A stretch of 64,000 nucleotides of DNA from assembly GCA_028752905.1 (NCBI GenBank), contig JAQNBH010000012.1, positions 24,933,816 to 24,997,815 on the forward strand, in the 5' to 3' direction. Shown piece by piece: positions 11,127 to 22,378 of this stretch. A program made the translations under genes and the position numbers. The stretch is from Cladorhizidae sp. MBARI D1340-BT2 (lineage: Eukaryota > Porifera > Demospongiae > Poecilosclerida > Cladorhizidae). Below the pieces are notes generated by a model. The model was not told the DNA's origin. It did no database searches and was given only the letters and a program-made list of their open reading frames with translations. Each line of letters begins with the position of its first letter. The first letter of the stretch is position 1.

Positions 11127-12676
11127 GGCCAGTATGGCCCATTTTTCCTCATTTTTCCTCAATATTTGACCTTTTTTTTTTGTGTGCTTATATAATTTCT
11201 AAACACCTGTACAAATTGTCTTTCAAATTTGGAAACATTAGGAAGCACAAGTCTCAAGTTATGGTGGATTTTATCCAGGCCTACACTTCATTCAACTGAA
11301 AAATTGAAGGAGGGCATTTTTTATTTTAATTTAATTTTTACTTGTGGTTACACCTTTAGAGCTCCGTAGATTCTGCAAACTTCATGGTGTGGACTTGATA
11401 TATAGCTCAGAAGAGAGGTCTCTCTGTGTGCTCTCTTTTGATACTAAAATATGTTTCATAGGTATAACTATAGGCAAGTTACTAGACCCTAAAGTGGAGG
11501 GACCTCAAAAACCTGCATCCCAAAGTCCCCATCCAGAATAACTCCAGATTGCTAAGTGCAAAAAAAATGAAAATTTAATTGGTACGAGTGGCTAGAGGAA
11601 GCCCTAGAGCATGCAATGACCTTTTTCATTAGGCGATAAAAATTTATTACCTGGTCAAGCGGCGGGTAGAAAATTGAGGGCGTTGATTGGAAAATTGAGG
11701 GCGTTGATTGCAACACCCTCAATTTTCTACCCCGCGCTTGACCAGGTAATAAATTTTTAACGCCTAATGAAAAAGGTCATTGCATGCTCTAGGGCTTCCT
11801 CTAGCCACTCATAACAATTCAATTTTTTTGGCACTTAGCAATCTGGAGTTATTCTGGATGGGGACTTTGGGATGCAGGTTTTTGAGGTCCCTCCACTTCA
11901 GGGTCTAGTAACTTGCCTATAGTTATACCTATGAAACATATTTTAGTATCAAAAGAGAGCACACAGAGAGACCTATCTTTTGAGCTATATATCAAGTCTA
12001 TACCATGAAGGTTGCAGAATCTACTGAGCTCTAAAGTTGTAATCACAAGTTTAAAAAAATATATTAAAAAATACCATTGTCTCCCCTTGAAAGTATATAG
12101 TCCAACTTCAACAGCTATTTCCCACATTTCCAAAAAAAGAGCCTTTTTGAATTTCAAAGAAGGATATCTCTAAGAAAAATTAGTGTGTACCTACTTAATT
12201 ATATATCATTTTATAGCTCTGTCTTTGCTCTATGATTTAATAGAGTTAGTTAAGTAGTACCTATAAGCACTTCCAAGTTATAAGTTTATTCACAACTGTC
12301 CTTAGTGGCAATTAAAAGCGCTGGCACGCAGCCAATTGTACAGCTGGTAGTGCACTTAGCAAGCACTATTTAATTCTATTAAATCACTCATTAGTGTCTA
12401 AGTAATATTACCAAGAGTTTTGGAAGCCATAGCTGTTTTATTTTTTTAGCTAGGCTTTGTAGGGTTTTAAGGTTGATTTTTCTCACTTTTCCCAGCTTTT
12501 CTGCATGTCACACACTGTATACAGACCCTATCCTCACTTTTTAAATGTTGTTTTGAAGCACTAAGAGAGATCTATCTTTTGAGCATAAAATCACTGGCAT
12601 AGGGGGTGTAGTTCAGGAGTTATGGCCCTTGAAAGAGGTGCGAGTTTTTTGAAGAAAAAAATGGGCCATACTGGCC
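11127..12676. mobile_element. TTAA-flanked foldback element nested in B
   Basis: The ends GGCCAGTATGGCCCATTTTT and AAAAATGGGCCATACTGGCC are perfect 20-bp inverted repeats. TTAA lies directly outside both (11123-11126 and 12677-12680). TTAA duplications are typical of piggyBac and Kolobok elements. No transposase; most of the interior is the palindrome at 11341-12049. Confidence 0.8.
11341..12049. repeat. ~710-bp palindrome made of two R1 repeat copies
   Basis: The left arm from CTTGTGGTTACACCTTTAGA and the right arm ending at 12049 are inverted copies of about 330 bp, meeting near 11695 where AAATTGAGGGCGTTGATTG is tandemly repeated. Each arm is a copy of the repeat at 4225-4460 extended by CTAGAGGAAGCCCTAGAGCA. 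Shadow frames of 65 and 102 codons here are repeat artefacts. Confidence 0.85.
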
Positions 12677-12689
12677 TTAACTCCATTCC

Positions 12690-13630
12690 AAACCAAAGAT
12701 ATGAACCACAGAATGCAAGAGGATTGGAGCATTCATTTCGAGAAAACGCGCTTGAAAAAGTTTGGCACTAATCTCCGCGCACGCTGAGTTTGATTATTGC
12801 TGGAGGTGTGAACTCGTGCAAATTCTGCGGTAAGAAGAAAGCTTTTTTTTGGTTTTGACTACGGAGCAAGAACTACGCTGTTGAGGTACTATGCTCCAGA
12901 AGAAGAAAAATACTCCTCTCCTGACAGGGCTACACAAAAAGTAACTTTTAAGACTATAGTGTGCGTTAAAAAAAAAAATAATAATAAAGAGTCAGAAAAC
13001 ACACACGATGTTTATCTAGCTAATGCTCAGCTAGTAGCTAGCTAATGCATCAGCCATAGCTAGCTAATGCCCAACCAGTACCTAGCGAATGCTCAGCTAG
13101 TAGCTAGCTAATGCTCAGCCAGTATACCTAGTGAATGCTGGCCAGTAACTAGCGAATGCTCGGCCATTAACTAGCGAATGCTCTGCCAGTAGCCGAGCTA
13201 GTGCTAGGCCAGTAGCTATAGTGCTTAGCCAGTAGCTATGGCTAATGCTCAGCTAGTTGCCAGATAATGTTAAGCTAGCTAGCTAATGATAACTTCAGCA
13301 TGAAAAGGGGAAGAAAACACAAGGACTAGCTAGAGTGTTGCTTTAATCACAATATAAAATGAATGACGGGCTAAAGTGTAGTTTTTTACCTGAGTTCAGT
13401 ATAAATAGTATGAAGCATAAACTGAGCAGTGTGAGGAATTAGCTATGTTTCTGTGTTTGGACATGATCTGCTGTTGTGACCAGCATGTCTGCAAGTACGA
13501 CACTCCCTCATGTGCTTTGCTGGTGGAGGATGTGCTGGTGGAGGACTGTTAGCAGCTGTGACAGCATCCACAGGTACAGGGGATCCTTGTCAGCTTATTG
13601 CTTTTGCCACTGTTGGCATTGGGCATGTGA
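12690..13630. other. Element B non-coding part
   Basis: No gene recognised. From about 13010 to 13290 there are some ten degenerate tandem copies of a GCTAATGCTCAGCTAGTA-like unit of roughly 22-26 bp. Confidence 0.6.
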
Positions 13631-15204
13631 TGTTCTGATTATTCTCCGGGCAGAAAAGACGGATTTGATCAAACACAAATACCACTGGCATTCGTGAATG
13701 GTGGTGCTATTTTTCTGGCATTGCCAGCACAAGCCCTACATTGGCTTCATGACAATGATATGGTAGTAACTCTCTCCATAGTCTACAAAAAGTACTGTAA
13801 GCTACAGCCTGATTATGTGATGTTTCATCACTTCTGTAAGATTTCCAAATCCCCCTTTTAGATGTACTGGATGGTAGGAGCTTGATGTCACTCCTACTGT
13901 AACCTGGAACCCTGCCTGGAAGGAGAAGTCCATGTTGCTCCACATAGCTCAGGAGGAACCTGACTACAAGCTCTATGTCTTTAGTGGTAAGAGAATGCTT
14001 TGGGCATCTGTGTGTGTTGCCATGTATGCGTGGGGTTATTCCACTTTCTTTGAAATGTTTGCTTAAATTTTTTATCCTTTTTATACCCATAGCATTCACA
14101 ACTTGTAACAGACTCTCTGAATGTAGTTGAAGCTTTGATACTTCTTTTTTGTCCCTGTGCAGGGTAAGTCCAACAGTGAACATCATCATCACCAATGCAA
14201 AATACCTGCAACTGCCCGAGAATGACCATATCAAGTTCATGGGTCATTCCATGTCATTTCAACCAGTTTTTAGAAAAGTCCCCGGGTGACCCTCTCAGAA
14301 TTCAACCATTTTTGGCATGTATGTGCTACAACGTATATTATGAAGCTATGCAAAATTTGGGGGCAAAATATTGAATATTTTGGATGATATGACCCTTAAA
14401 TCATGTCTGGGCGGTGCAAATTTCGCGGGCTTTTTTTCGCGTATTGATTTTTTGGTCATATTCAAGAGCCTGTAACTTTTGATCCGGAAGAGGTTAAGCT
14501 CTGAAATTTTCAGGATTTGTTCATCTCACACTCTGCTATAAGGAGATGTCAACATAAGATGATTTATGTATACTTTTTTGTGGTACTGATCAAATCAAAA
14601 AGGATGATTTCACCAATAATAATGCTTGCGAACCAATGTTTGGCCACCAACCAGGCAAAAACTAACTGCTAGAATCCCTTGTAACTTTGTATACAGCATC
14701 TCTAGCACCCTGTTCACTAGTGTGTATAATATGAAGTCTCTGATTCCTACAACTTCTGAGATATAGGCATCCCTATTTGCAAAAAATGAAATTATAATAC
14801 AGTTTCAACCACAATTTTCGTTATGTGGGATAGGTCATACTATAAAATGTATTATCTCACAAGAAAGAGTACAATTTACTCTTTCATTAGATATCAAACA
14901 TATCTTGCTTCCGTAAAGCCTTCAGTAACTAATTGATAATTGAAAAAGAGACATTTTTATCATTTGTGACATTTTACAGTACTACATGCATATATATACG
15001 TATAATTATTGACATTTAAAATTACTTACATTTGTGTGACATGTCCAGTTTTAGCACTATTTCTAATTCGCCTCTTTCCCTATCTTAGTGTTGTGTTTCA
15101 AAAGCATCAAACTTCATAGAAAACCAGATGAGCGGTGGTGCAGTGTGTGTTTATTTTGATCGCAGCACCAAAAACATACAACGTGAGCTGACCAACTAAC
15201 CTTA

Positions 15205-15425
15205 CTGAATAAATACAAGAAAACTAAGATAGGGAAAGAAGGGAATTGATGCTATTGAGTTTTCCCTGGTGTTTGCCCTGGGATTTTCCATGGGGATCTC
15301 CACATTTCTCCATGCTGAATAAATACAAGAAAACTATGATAGGGAAAGAAGGGAATTGATACTATTGAGTTTTCCCTGGTGTTTTCCCTGGGATTTTCCA
15401 TGGGGATCTCCACATTTCTCCATGC
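15205..15425. repeat. Two tandem 110-bp repeats upstream of the element C gene
   Basis: Two near-identical units, each from CTGAATAAATACAAGAAAAC to CACATTTCTCCATG, offset by 110 bp. They end at the TATA box of the gene and may be promoter repeats. Confidence 0.8.
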
Positions 15426-15429
15426 TGCT

Positions 15430-15437
15430 TATATAAG
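15430..15437 (+). promoter_or_regulatory. TATA box of the element C gene
   Basis: TATATAAG about 155 bp upstream of the CACCATGG start at 15590, right after the tandem promoter-like repeats. Confidence 0.45.
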
Positions 15438-15589
15438 CCTAAAAATCCCACTTGATACATAAAAATCCCAGGTTTCAGTTGAAGATGCTTGTTAGGTGAA
15501 ATGCTACCATTTTCTAATTGATTCAGTGATATACACTAGTATTCAAGTTGGACTCGCAAAACATTGTGCCGGATTTAAAGTGTGACACC

Positions 15590-18308
15590 ATGGCTACAAA
15601 TTTGGAATCTTGTTCAATTGGTGCACATAGAAAAGATCCATGTCATAAGAGGACATATTGCAGGACAGTTGGCTTTGTAAATGTTTCTGATTTGACACTG
15701 GAAGATAAAAGTCTTCTGTTTGTAAGATGTGGATTGGAAAAAACTTCTGTCTCTGAAGTTACGACTGTATGTCTTCACCATAAGCAGTTATTCCTTGACA
15801 AATTCGAGTTTCTACAAAAAACGTGTTGTGATCCATTTTGTGTCCATAAAACAACTGCTAAAGGAAGTCTTCGTAGCCTGGATAAAACTAAAGCTAAAAG
15901 TTTGAGTAAACTCGCACACAAAAAAATAAAACCAGGCCAGAAGCTGTGCCCACGATGTATAGCAATGATGGGAAGTGCAGTGCCATCACAAGAAGATTCA
16001 TCAAGCAGTGATGAGACATTTTTGCCTGATGAACTGGCAAATCTTAACACAAGTATAACATCACTTGGATGCTCACCTATGAAAGTAGACGATGTTAGCC
16101 AAAGAGATATTTCAGGTTATGGTAAAAGAAAACTGTTGCAAGCTCATGAAGCTCTCAAACAAACAATTGCGAAAAAAATCCATGTCAGTCCCAAAACTCT
16201 TAGCAAAGAGGATATCACAAAATGTGAAAAATGCTCTGATCTTGAAAAAATGATCACGGATATGAAAGAACAGTGTGCCGTTGCAACAAGACAAAAACAA
16301 CTTCAGATTCTCACAATGGCTCCATCAAGTTGGTCTGTAAAGCAGACAGCTGAAGAGTTCAATGTTTCCCAGTATATGGTTAAAAAATCCCGAGCCTTGA
16401 AAAAATTACACGGTGTGTTTGCCGAACCTGGTGCAAAGAGAGGAAAGGAAATATCTGATGAGATCAAGAAAAAGGTAGTGGACTTTTATGAAGATGATGA
16501 GTATACTCGTCTTTGCCCAGGTAAAAAGGAATTTGTGTCGGTGAAAGTGAATGGACAACGTGTTCACAAACAGAAAAGACTGTTACTTGCTAATCTTCAT
16601 GAGCTGTATGCACTGTTCAAAGAAAAGACAGGTGGTGCTTACAATATAGGAGTTTCTAAGTTTTGTGAATTCCGACCTCCTTGGTGTATTACAGTAGGTG
16701 CAAAAGGCGCTCATTCAGTCTGTGTGTGTGAAATTCACCAAAATGTGAAGCTACTTTTAGCACTATTGCAGAACTGAAGCTGGATTACGCAACATTGCTG
16801 TCGATTATTGTATGTGACATTAAATCAAAAGACTGCATGATACATCGTTGTGACCAGTGTCCAGGTATCAATGCCTTACAGACTCATGTGCATAATTTGA
16901 TCTCTGAACAGTTAGACATGGATGATGATGATCTTATCTCGATTATTGTATGTGACATTAAATCAAAAGACTGCATGATACATCGTTGTGACCAGTGTCC
17001 AGGTATCAATGCCTTACAGACTCATGTGCATAATTTGATCTCTGAACAGTTAGACATGGATGATGATGATCTTATCACATTCAGCCAGTGGGATCACACC
17101 GACCGCACTACAATAGTCAGAAGGCAAGAGTCTGTTAGTGATTTTATCACAATTCTCTGCGATCAGTTTGACAAGCTTACCACACATCACTATATTTCAA
17201 AAGCATAGGCAGCCTATCTCACCAGTTGCAAAGAAAATCTTCGACGGAACACTGTGTTGGTAATTCTAGACTTTGCAGAGAATTATTCTTTCCTTATCCA
17301 AGACTCTATTCAAGGATTTTATTGGGAGAATAGACAGGCAACTCTCCACCCTTTTGGAGTATATTTCATTGACAGTGATGGAAATCTGTGCAGCATGTCT
17401 CTGTGTGTGATAAGTGACTGTATGCAACATGATACAGTGACTGTTTATGCATTCCTGCATGCTGTTCTGCAGCATATCAAAGATGTGTTACCAGATGTGA
17501 AGCATGTGAAATACTTCAGTGATGGAGCTGCCAGCCAGTACAAAAATTATAAGAATTTCTCCAACCTCTGTATGCATGCTGATGATTTTGGATTATCTGC
17601 TGAGTGGCACTTTTTTGCCACAAGCCATGGCAAGAGTATCTGTGATGGAATAGGTGGAACGGTAAAACGCTTGGCCACCAGAATGAGTCTCCAGCAAACA
17701 TCTGCAGGATATATTCTGACTCCATTAGAGCTATTTCAGTGGGCTACTGCACACATTCATGGCATTAAAATGTTCTACCTTTCTGTTAGTGATGTGGATA
17801 TATATCGCCCCAGACAACTCGAGCGATTTGCTGATGCACACACAATTCCAGGTACAAGAAGTCATCATTGTTTCATTCCTGTGGACAATAACAACTTGAA
17901 GATTAGTAGAATTTCAGGAGATAATACAGGAACAAATGTGACAGTCAATCAAACAGAAGCTATTCCAGTATTCCAAGATCTACATCCTGGACAATACATT
18001 GCTGCCATCTATGATCGGGATTGGTACATAGGAAATATCGCAGAAGTATCAGAAGATGCTGCAGATATTTTGGTAGACTTTATGCAACCCAAAGGACAGC
18101 AAATTCCTTCACTTGGCCATATCGAAAAGACCAATGTTGGGTCCCAGAACATCATGTCCTGGCATTAATTGAAGGCTTGACGAGTTCAACTGGACGGCAG
18201 TACAACCTTGATGCACCCTCATTGAAGAAAGTTTCTGACGGTTTTAGGCATTTTGTAAGAGACACAACTTGTAATTATATTTTTGCACCCATTGATATGC
18301 AATGTTAG
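15590..18308 (+). pseudogene. Element C transposase-like gene, broken
   Basis: The start CACCATGG at 15590 is in strong context. The N-terminal ~130 residues hold many Cys/His (a probable zinc-binding domain), followed by an acidic Ser stretch, a helix-turn-helix-like region (WSVKQTAEEFNVSQYMVKKS) and a basic block. A frameshift near 16750-16770 leads to CDIKSKDCMIHRCDQCPG, which is tandemly duplicated. After an in-frame TAG (17206) come LVILDFAENYSF, YFSDGAASQYKN and SHGKSICDGIGGTVKR, a D-D-D-like series. Another frameshift near 18095 leads to CWVPEHHVL and the end at 18308. I recognise these motifs from uncharacterised invertebrate transposon proteins; the catalytic role of the Asp residues is inferred. 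Confidence 0.7.
16801..17076 (+). repeat. Exact in-frame 138-bp tandem duplication in the element C gene
   Basis: 16801-16938 and 16939-17076 appear identical base for base. Each encodes 46 residues with CDxxxxDCMxHRCDQCPG, so two copies of a Cys-rich segment lie in line. Identity suggests a recent event or an assembly duplication. Confidence 0.9.
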
Positions 18309-20036
18309 TTCTAACACAAGGTCATGTTACATCATCTGTAGGTAAAGTAAATGTTAATATTATGTCACGAATGATAAAAATGTCTCTTTTTCAATTATCA
18401 ATTAGTTACTGAAGGCTTTACGGAAGCAAGATGTGTTTAATATCAAATGAAAGAGTAAATTTTTCTCTTTCTTGTGAGATATAACATTTTATAGTATGAC
18501 CTATCCCACATAACGAAAATTGTGGTTGAAACTGTATTATAATTTCATTTTTTGCAAATAGGGATGCCTATATCTCAGAAGTTGTAGGAATCAGAGACTT
18601 CATATTATACACACTAGTGCTCAGGGTGCTAGAGATGCTATATACAAAGTTACAAGGGATTCTAGCAGTTAGTTTTTGCCTGGTTGGTGGCTAAACATTG
18701 GTTCGCAAGCATTATTATAGGTGAAATTATCCTTTTTGATTTGATCAGTACCACAAAAAAGTATACATAAATCATCTTATGTTGACATCTCCTTATAGCA
18801 GACTGTGAGATGAACAAATCCTGAAAATTTCAGAGCTTAACCTCTTCCGGATCAAAAGTTACAGGCTCTTGAATATGACCAAAAAATCAACACGCGAAAA
18901 AAAGTCCGCGAAATTTGCACCGCCCAGACATGATTTAAGGGTCATATCATCCAAAATATTCAATATTTTGCCCCCAAATTTTGCATAGCTTCATAATATA
19001 CGTTGTAGCACATACATGCCAAAAATGGTTGAATTCTGAGAGGGTCACCCGGGGACCCCTGGTTGAATTGACATGGAATGACCCTCATTATTTGAAAGCT
19101 CAAGACAGCAATCTCGTATTTGTGACACATAGTCATTGGCGAATTGTGTGGAGCACTTCTTGCCATTGAAGTGGGAGCTGCCACAGCACTGGTCATGAAC
19201 TAGTATACCAGCTCTTTTTCTTGAGTGTCCACATACCGAACCTCAAGGTTGACAGATTCTCTAACTGCCAGCAAGTGTGACATTGCTTCCTGTAACTGTT
19301 CATCATTGGTCAACTCTGGATCATGCTGTTGCTCATCACTACAATCTTCACTCCCTCCAGTGTAACCATGGATCCATCATTACTACTTTACTATTATACT
19401 ACTTTTCTTATTACTTATTTTACTACTTTTTCTTATTATTGCTTGGTTATTTGTACCTTTCATACCTTTCATTATGTATTAGTACTACAGTTTGCATGTA
19501 TACCTGCTTCTTCATACTCAAGAGTCACTGTCTGAGTCACTGTCACAACTTCTGTTTGATGTGAAGTAGTAACCAATAACCTTCAGGAGAGACTGCTGAT
19601 ATCTGGGACGGAATTGCTTTTGCAGCTTCCTGTGGAGATGCCAATTATTCACACAGTTCTTTCTGTGTGACAATAGATCGATTTTTTTGATTTTTATTTT
19701 TTATTTATTTTTTAACCGCGCATTAACGAGGGACTTTCCCCTTTCTAACGGGGGTTTCCCATCATTCCGTATACGCACAGTATTCTCTCAATTGCCCTCG
19801 CGTTACAAACAAATGTAAGTCCGTCTCACGTAGCTACTAGCCATCTTCTAACCCCACGCTTGCATATAAGGAAGCAAGCAGAAGGCTCAAAACTTCACAC
19901 AGAGGTAGAGGAAGGATAGTAGATAACTGTAATACAATTTTTAAAAATTGTCGAAGTATTGACTGTTAGACTATTTTTGGTTATATCTCAAAACTGTTTT
20001 TTCTACAAAAGGTCCCTTTTCTCAGATCCTATCACA

Positions 20037-20172
20037 TATATTGAGCAAGTTATGATGGCGTGCCACTAGTGTCCTCTCTCATTATATATATACATGTATA
20101 TATATTGAGCAAGTTATGATGGCGTGCCACTAGTGTCTTCTCTCATTATATATATATATAGAGCAAGTTATC
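20037..20172. repeat. Satellite S1, fourth array
   Basis: Two to three S1 units directly after the right TIR of element B. They end at GAGCAAGTTATCTACC, the right border of the whole satellite block. Confidence 0.95.
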
Positions 20173-21385
20173 TACCTAGGCACAGCTTATAAGTAATGTA
20201 GCAAGTGAACTTCGATGAGAACTAAGAAGCTTGATTTACCCGCTAGGTTCACTGTTGTATCACTACAATTACTACCAGTAAAACAAACGCTAGCGCTAGC
20301 TAGAGCTACTGCTGGATAGAGCGACACTAGCTAGCTAGATCTAGTGCTAGCTACAAATGAATGACGCTAGCGCCATCTAGATGGACTGCTGGCTACCAAA
20401 GAAACTAAAAGCTTGATTACTAAAAACGAAGGCTGGCTATAAGGATCACAAAGCAAGCAAAAAGAAAGTAACTAAACAATTCTAATTACAGCTCACCATT
20501 TATCTTTACACGAAGAAAAATCCAGAGTCCAAGGTAGAGTTTATATTCTCCCCCAATCTTTGATGAGTCTTCAAGGCAACTTTTCGAACCCGGAAGAACA
20601 GAGAAAGGCGAAATAGAGGTGCATAAAGACAGGACACTCGCCAACACGTGGAGCAGCCATATTGTCCCCCCGCAAGGAGGGTGCGGTTCAATTATTGCGT
20701 TACCCACGCGTAGGGTTAAAAAAAAACTTCGTGGTCAAAATGAAGTGGCTGTCACGATATCGTGACGGTGGTCTACAGGTGACAATTACTACTGTCACGA
20801 ATACGTGACAATAGTCTTACCGTGGACAGCCAGTTTGGATCGTGACCAAGTAGAGCTACTCGGCTGAGACTTTTCCAATCGAAACCATGGCAGTATGGAC
20901 AAAGCTATGGCTGTTGGAGGCGATTATAGATACGCCTGCACGTGTCACGAATTCGTGACAACGGTCCGCTAAGTGTTAACCTATTCACCGCTTAACTTTT
21001 CCCCATTCACCGGTAAATACGTGAGAAAACGGCTGGATTTTAGTTTTGGCCGGTGAGAAAGTGGTGCCTTGACTACCTGATTAAAAGAATTTAGTCAAGC
21101 TTTGGTGTCCGCTGTGAATAACAAATTTCGAGTTCCAAAGAGTATAATCGAGCGTTCATCTAAAGATAGGAGTTCTTCGACTCTACAGAAACTTTGATAG
21201 CCGTGTGACTCTCCTACTCACTTGCCTGACCCTTGGAAGTCCCTGGACTGAAGATGACGCCACGCGCTAGCATTGGAAAAAGGCAAGCTATATACAGTAA
21301 TATTATATATTTTTTAATATTTGGAGCACGTTCAATGTGTAGCTGCTAGTTAGTCCTCAAGATGCATATATGTTTCTTGGTTCTA
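20173..21385. other. Gene-free interval with CpG-rich palindromes
   Basis: No gene recognised. CTAG-rich sequence at 20280-20400 is followed by CpG-richer sequence from 20590 to 21260 that includes the GTCACGA palindromes listed separately. Confidence 0.5.
20751..20960. promoter_or_regulatory. Three TGTCACG/CGTGACA palindromes
   Basis: GTCACGATATCGTGAC (20751-20766) and TGTCACGAATTCGTGACA (20943-20960) are perfect palindromes. TGTCACGAATACGTGACA (20793-20810) is nearly so. All share the TCACG-N4-CGTGA half-site layout. Three such sites within 210 bp suggest a dimeric DNA-binding protein target or a promoter; no gene start was identified beside them. Confidence 0.45.
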
Positions 21386-21390
21386 CATAG

Positions 21391-22139
21391 ATTAAAGCTC
21401 AGGCAATGGGTCCTGCTAATGTATCTGTGGTCTCGGGAGTATCCTATATGCGAGGCAAGCTGAGATGCTGGCATCAGTCCACAAAGAGGGGTGGGTATCT
21501 ACCAGTGGCTGAGGGAAGTCTGTTCGACTAAGCTATTGCAAGCGCCAATTGTGCTTGGAGGGGTGGTGCAAATCGATGAATCGCTCTTCCGACACAAACC
21601 AAAGGTTTATAGACGGATATAGTATATTTAGAAACCTACTTACTTTACCTTATCTACTTTACCTTATCTTATCTGGATCCCATTATCTAATTATTACCTA
21701 ATCTAACATACAGCACCACAGAGGCAGACCTCCAGCCCAAGAAGTCTGGGTGTTCGGAATGGTCGACATCTCGACCTCACCAGCCTTCAGGAAGTGGCGA
21801 AAAGAGATGCGGCCACCCTACTGCCCATCTTACAAGCCCATATTGCACCCAACACAGTCACCCACTCAGACCAGTGGAAGGCTTATAACCAAGTTCGAGC
21901 GGCTTGCTGGTGTCTCTAGCCACCAAACTGTCAACCATTCCCTGCATTTTGTAGACCCTGGGTCGGGTACCCATACACAAAACATTGAGTCGTATTGGAA
22001 TAGAGTAAAGACCAAACTGAAGAGGATGAAAGGATGCCATGCACATCAGACTGGAAGCTACCTGGATGAATTTATGTGGCGAGAGCGGCATGGACAGTCA
22101 AAACACTTGGCATTTAATAATATAATGTTAAATATATAA
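21391..22139 (+). pseudogene. IS1595/Merlin-like DDE transposase, broken
   Basis: Exon 1 (21391-21604, ending PK|GTTTAT) reads LRQWVLLMYLWSREYP, then DAGIS...IYQWLREVCSTKLLQ and VQIDESLFRHKPK. Exon 2 starts at 21714 with HHRGRPPAQEVWVFGMVD. The DDE residues are visible as IDE (Asp 21575), HSDQWKAY (Asp 21869) and HTQNIESYWNRVK (Glu 21987), with SYLDEFMWRERHG at the end. This is the ISXO2/IS1595-like domain found in Merlin elements. Lesions are an in-frame TGA at 21461 (where CGA would give Arg) and two compensating frameshifts, near 21795 and 21895. No TIR was identified. Confidence 0.8.
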
Positions 22140-22378
22140 GTCAGCAATACCCTGTCTGAATGATATGATAATGAAATGTATGTATAAAATAACAATTGGA
22201 TGGGAATAAGAATTGATAACAATTATAATAGCAACAATTGAATTATACAAGAATAATAAAATAGATGGGCCATTAATTAGGTCAATTAACACCTATGCTT
22301 TTAGTTAATTATTTATTTTAAGTTAATTACACGCGCACGAATTTCACGCGGCTACTGGCCGTATATGTGAATTGATCC

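Larger units (their letters stand above)
14241..19084 (+). mobile_element. Element C: 4.84-kb DNA transposon with ~730-bp TIRs
   Basis: The termini GGGTCATTCCATGTCA and TGACATGGAATGACCC are inverted. The similarity continues for about 730 bp on each side (14241-14970 and 18363-19084). TCAT flanks both ends (14237-14240 and 19085-19088), a 4-bp target duplication that also restores element B's reading frame on excision. One plus-strand gene (15590-18308) fills the middle. Long TIRs and a 4-bp duplication recall the Sola superfamily, but that assignment is unproven. Confidence 0.9.
13640..19375 (-). pseudogene. Element B transposase-like gene, split by element C
   Basis: Reading on the minus strand: an acidic block (SDEQQHDPELTNDEQ, about 19310-19350), then HDQCCGSSHF...LSNNE (19085-19195), then after the 4.8-kb insertion ELDMVILGQ (14225-14240), PRIHGNTHR, LLLPGRVPGYSRSDIKLLPS and WRELLP (to 13710), and LCWQCQKNS (about 13695-13725, shifted frame). 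The order and many residues are the same as in the element A protein. A TAG separates the acidic block from the Cys block, and another frameshift precedes LCWQCQ. The catalytic-type C-terminal half is absent. Confidence 0.75.
11017..20036 (-). mobile_element. Element B: 9-kb relative of A, filled with nested insertions
   Basis: The left end TGTGACAGGATCTGAGAAAA and the right end at 20003-20036 (TGTGATAGGATCTGAGAAAA read inward) are inverted repeats of about 34 bp. TATA flanks both ends within the satellite. The gene runs on the minus strand and is a diverged relative of A's. Nested inside are a TTAA foldback (11127-12676) and element C (14241-19084), so the original element was about 2.6 kb. 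It is already internally deleted, since the DNC-GQNKNN domain is not recognisable. Confidence 0.85.

Noticed and set aside
11344..12157. Matching 65- and 102-codon frames on opposite strands
   Set aside because: They are the two arms of the same palindrome and have no recognised domain.
18960..19196. 78-codon minus-strand and 62-codon plus-strand frames
   Set aside because: They cross the right TIR of element C and its junction with B; only the B-derived part (19085-19195) is homologous, in a different frame.
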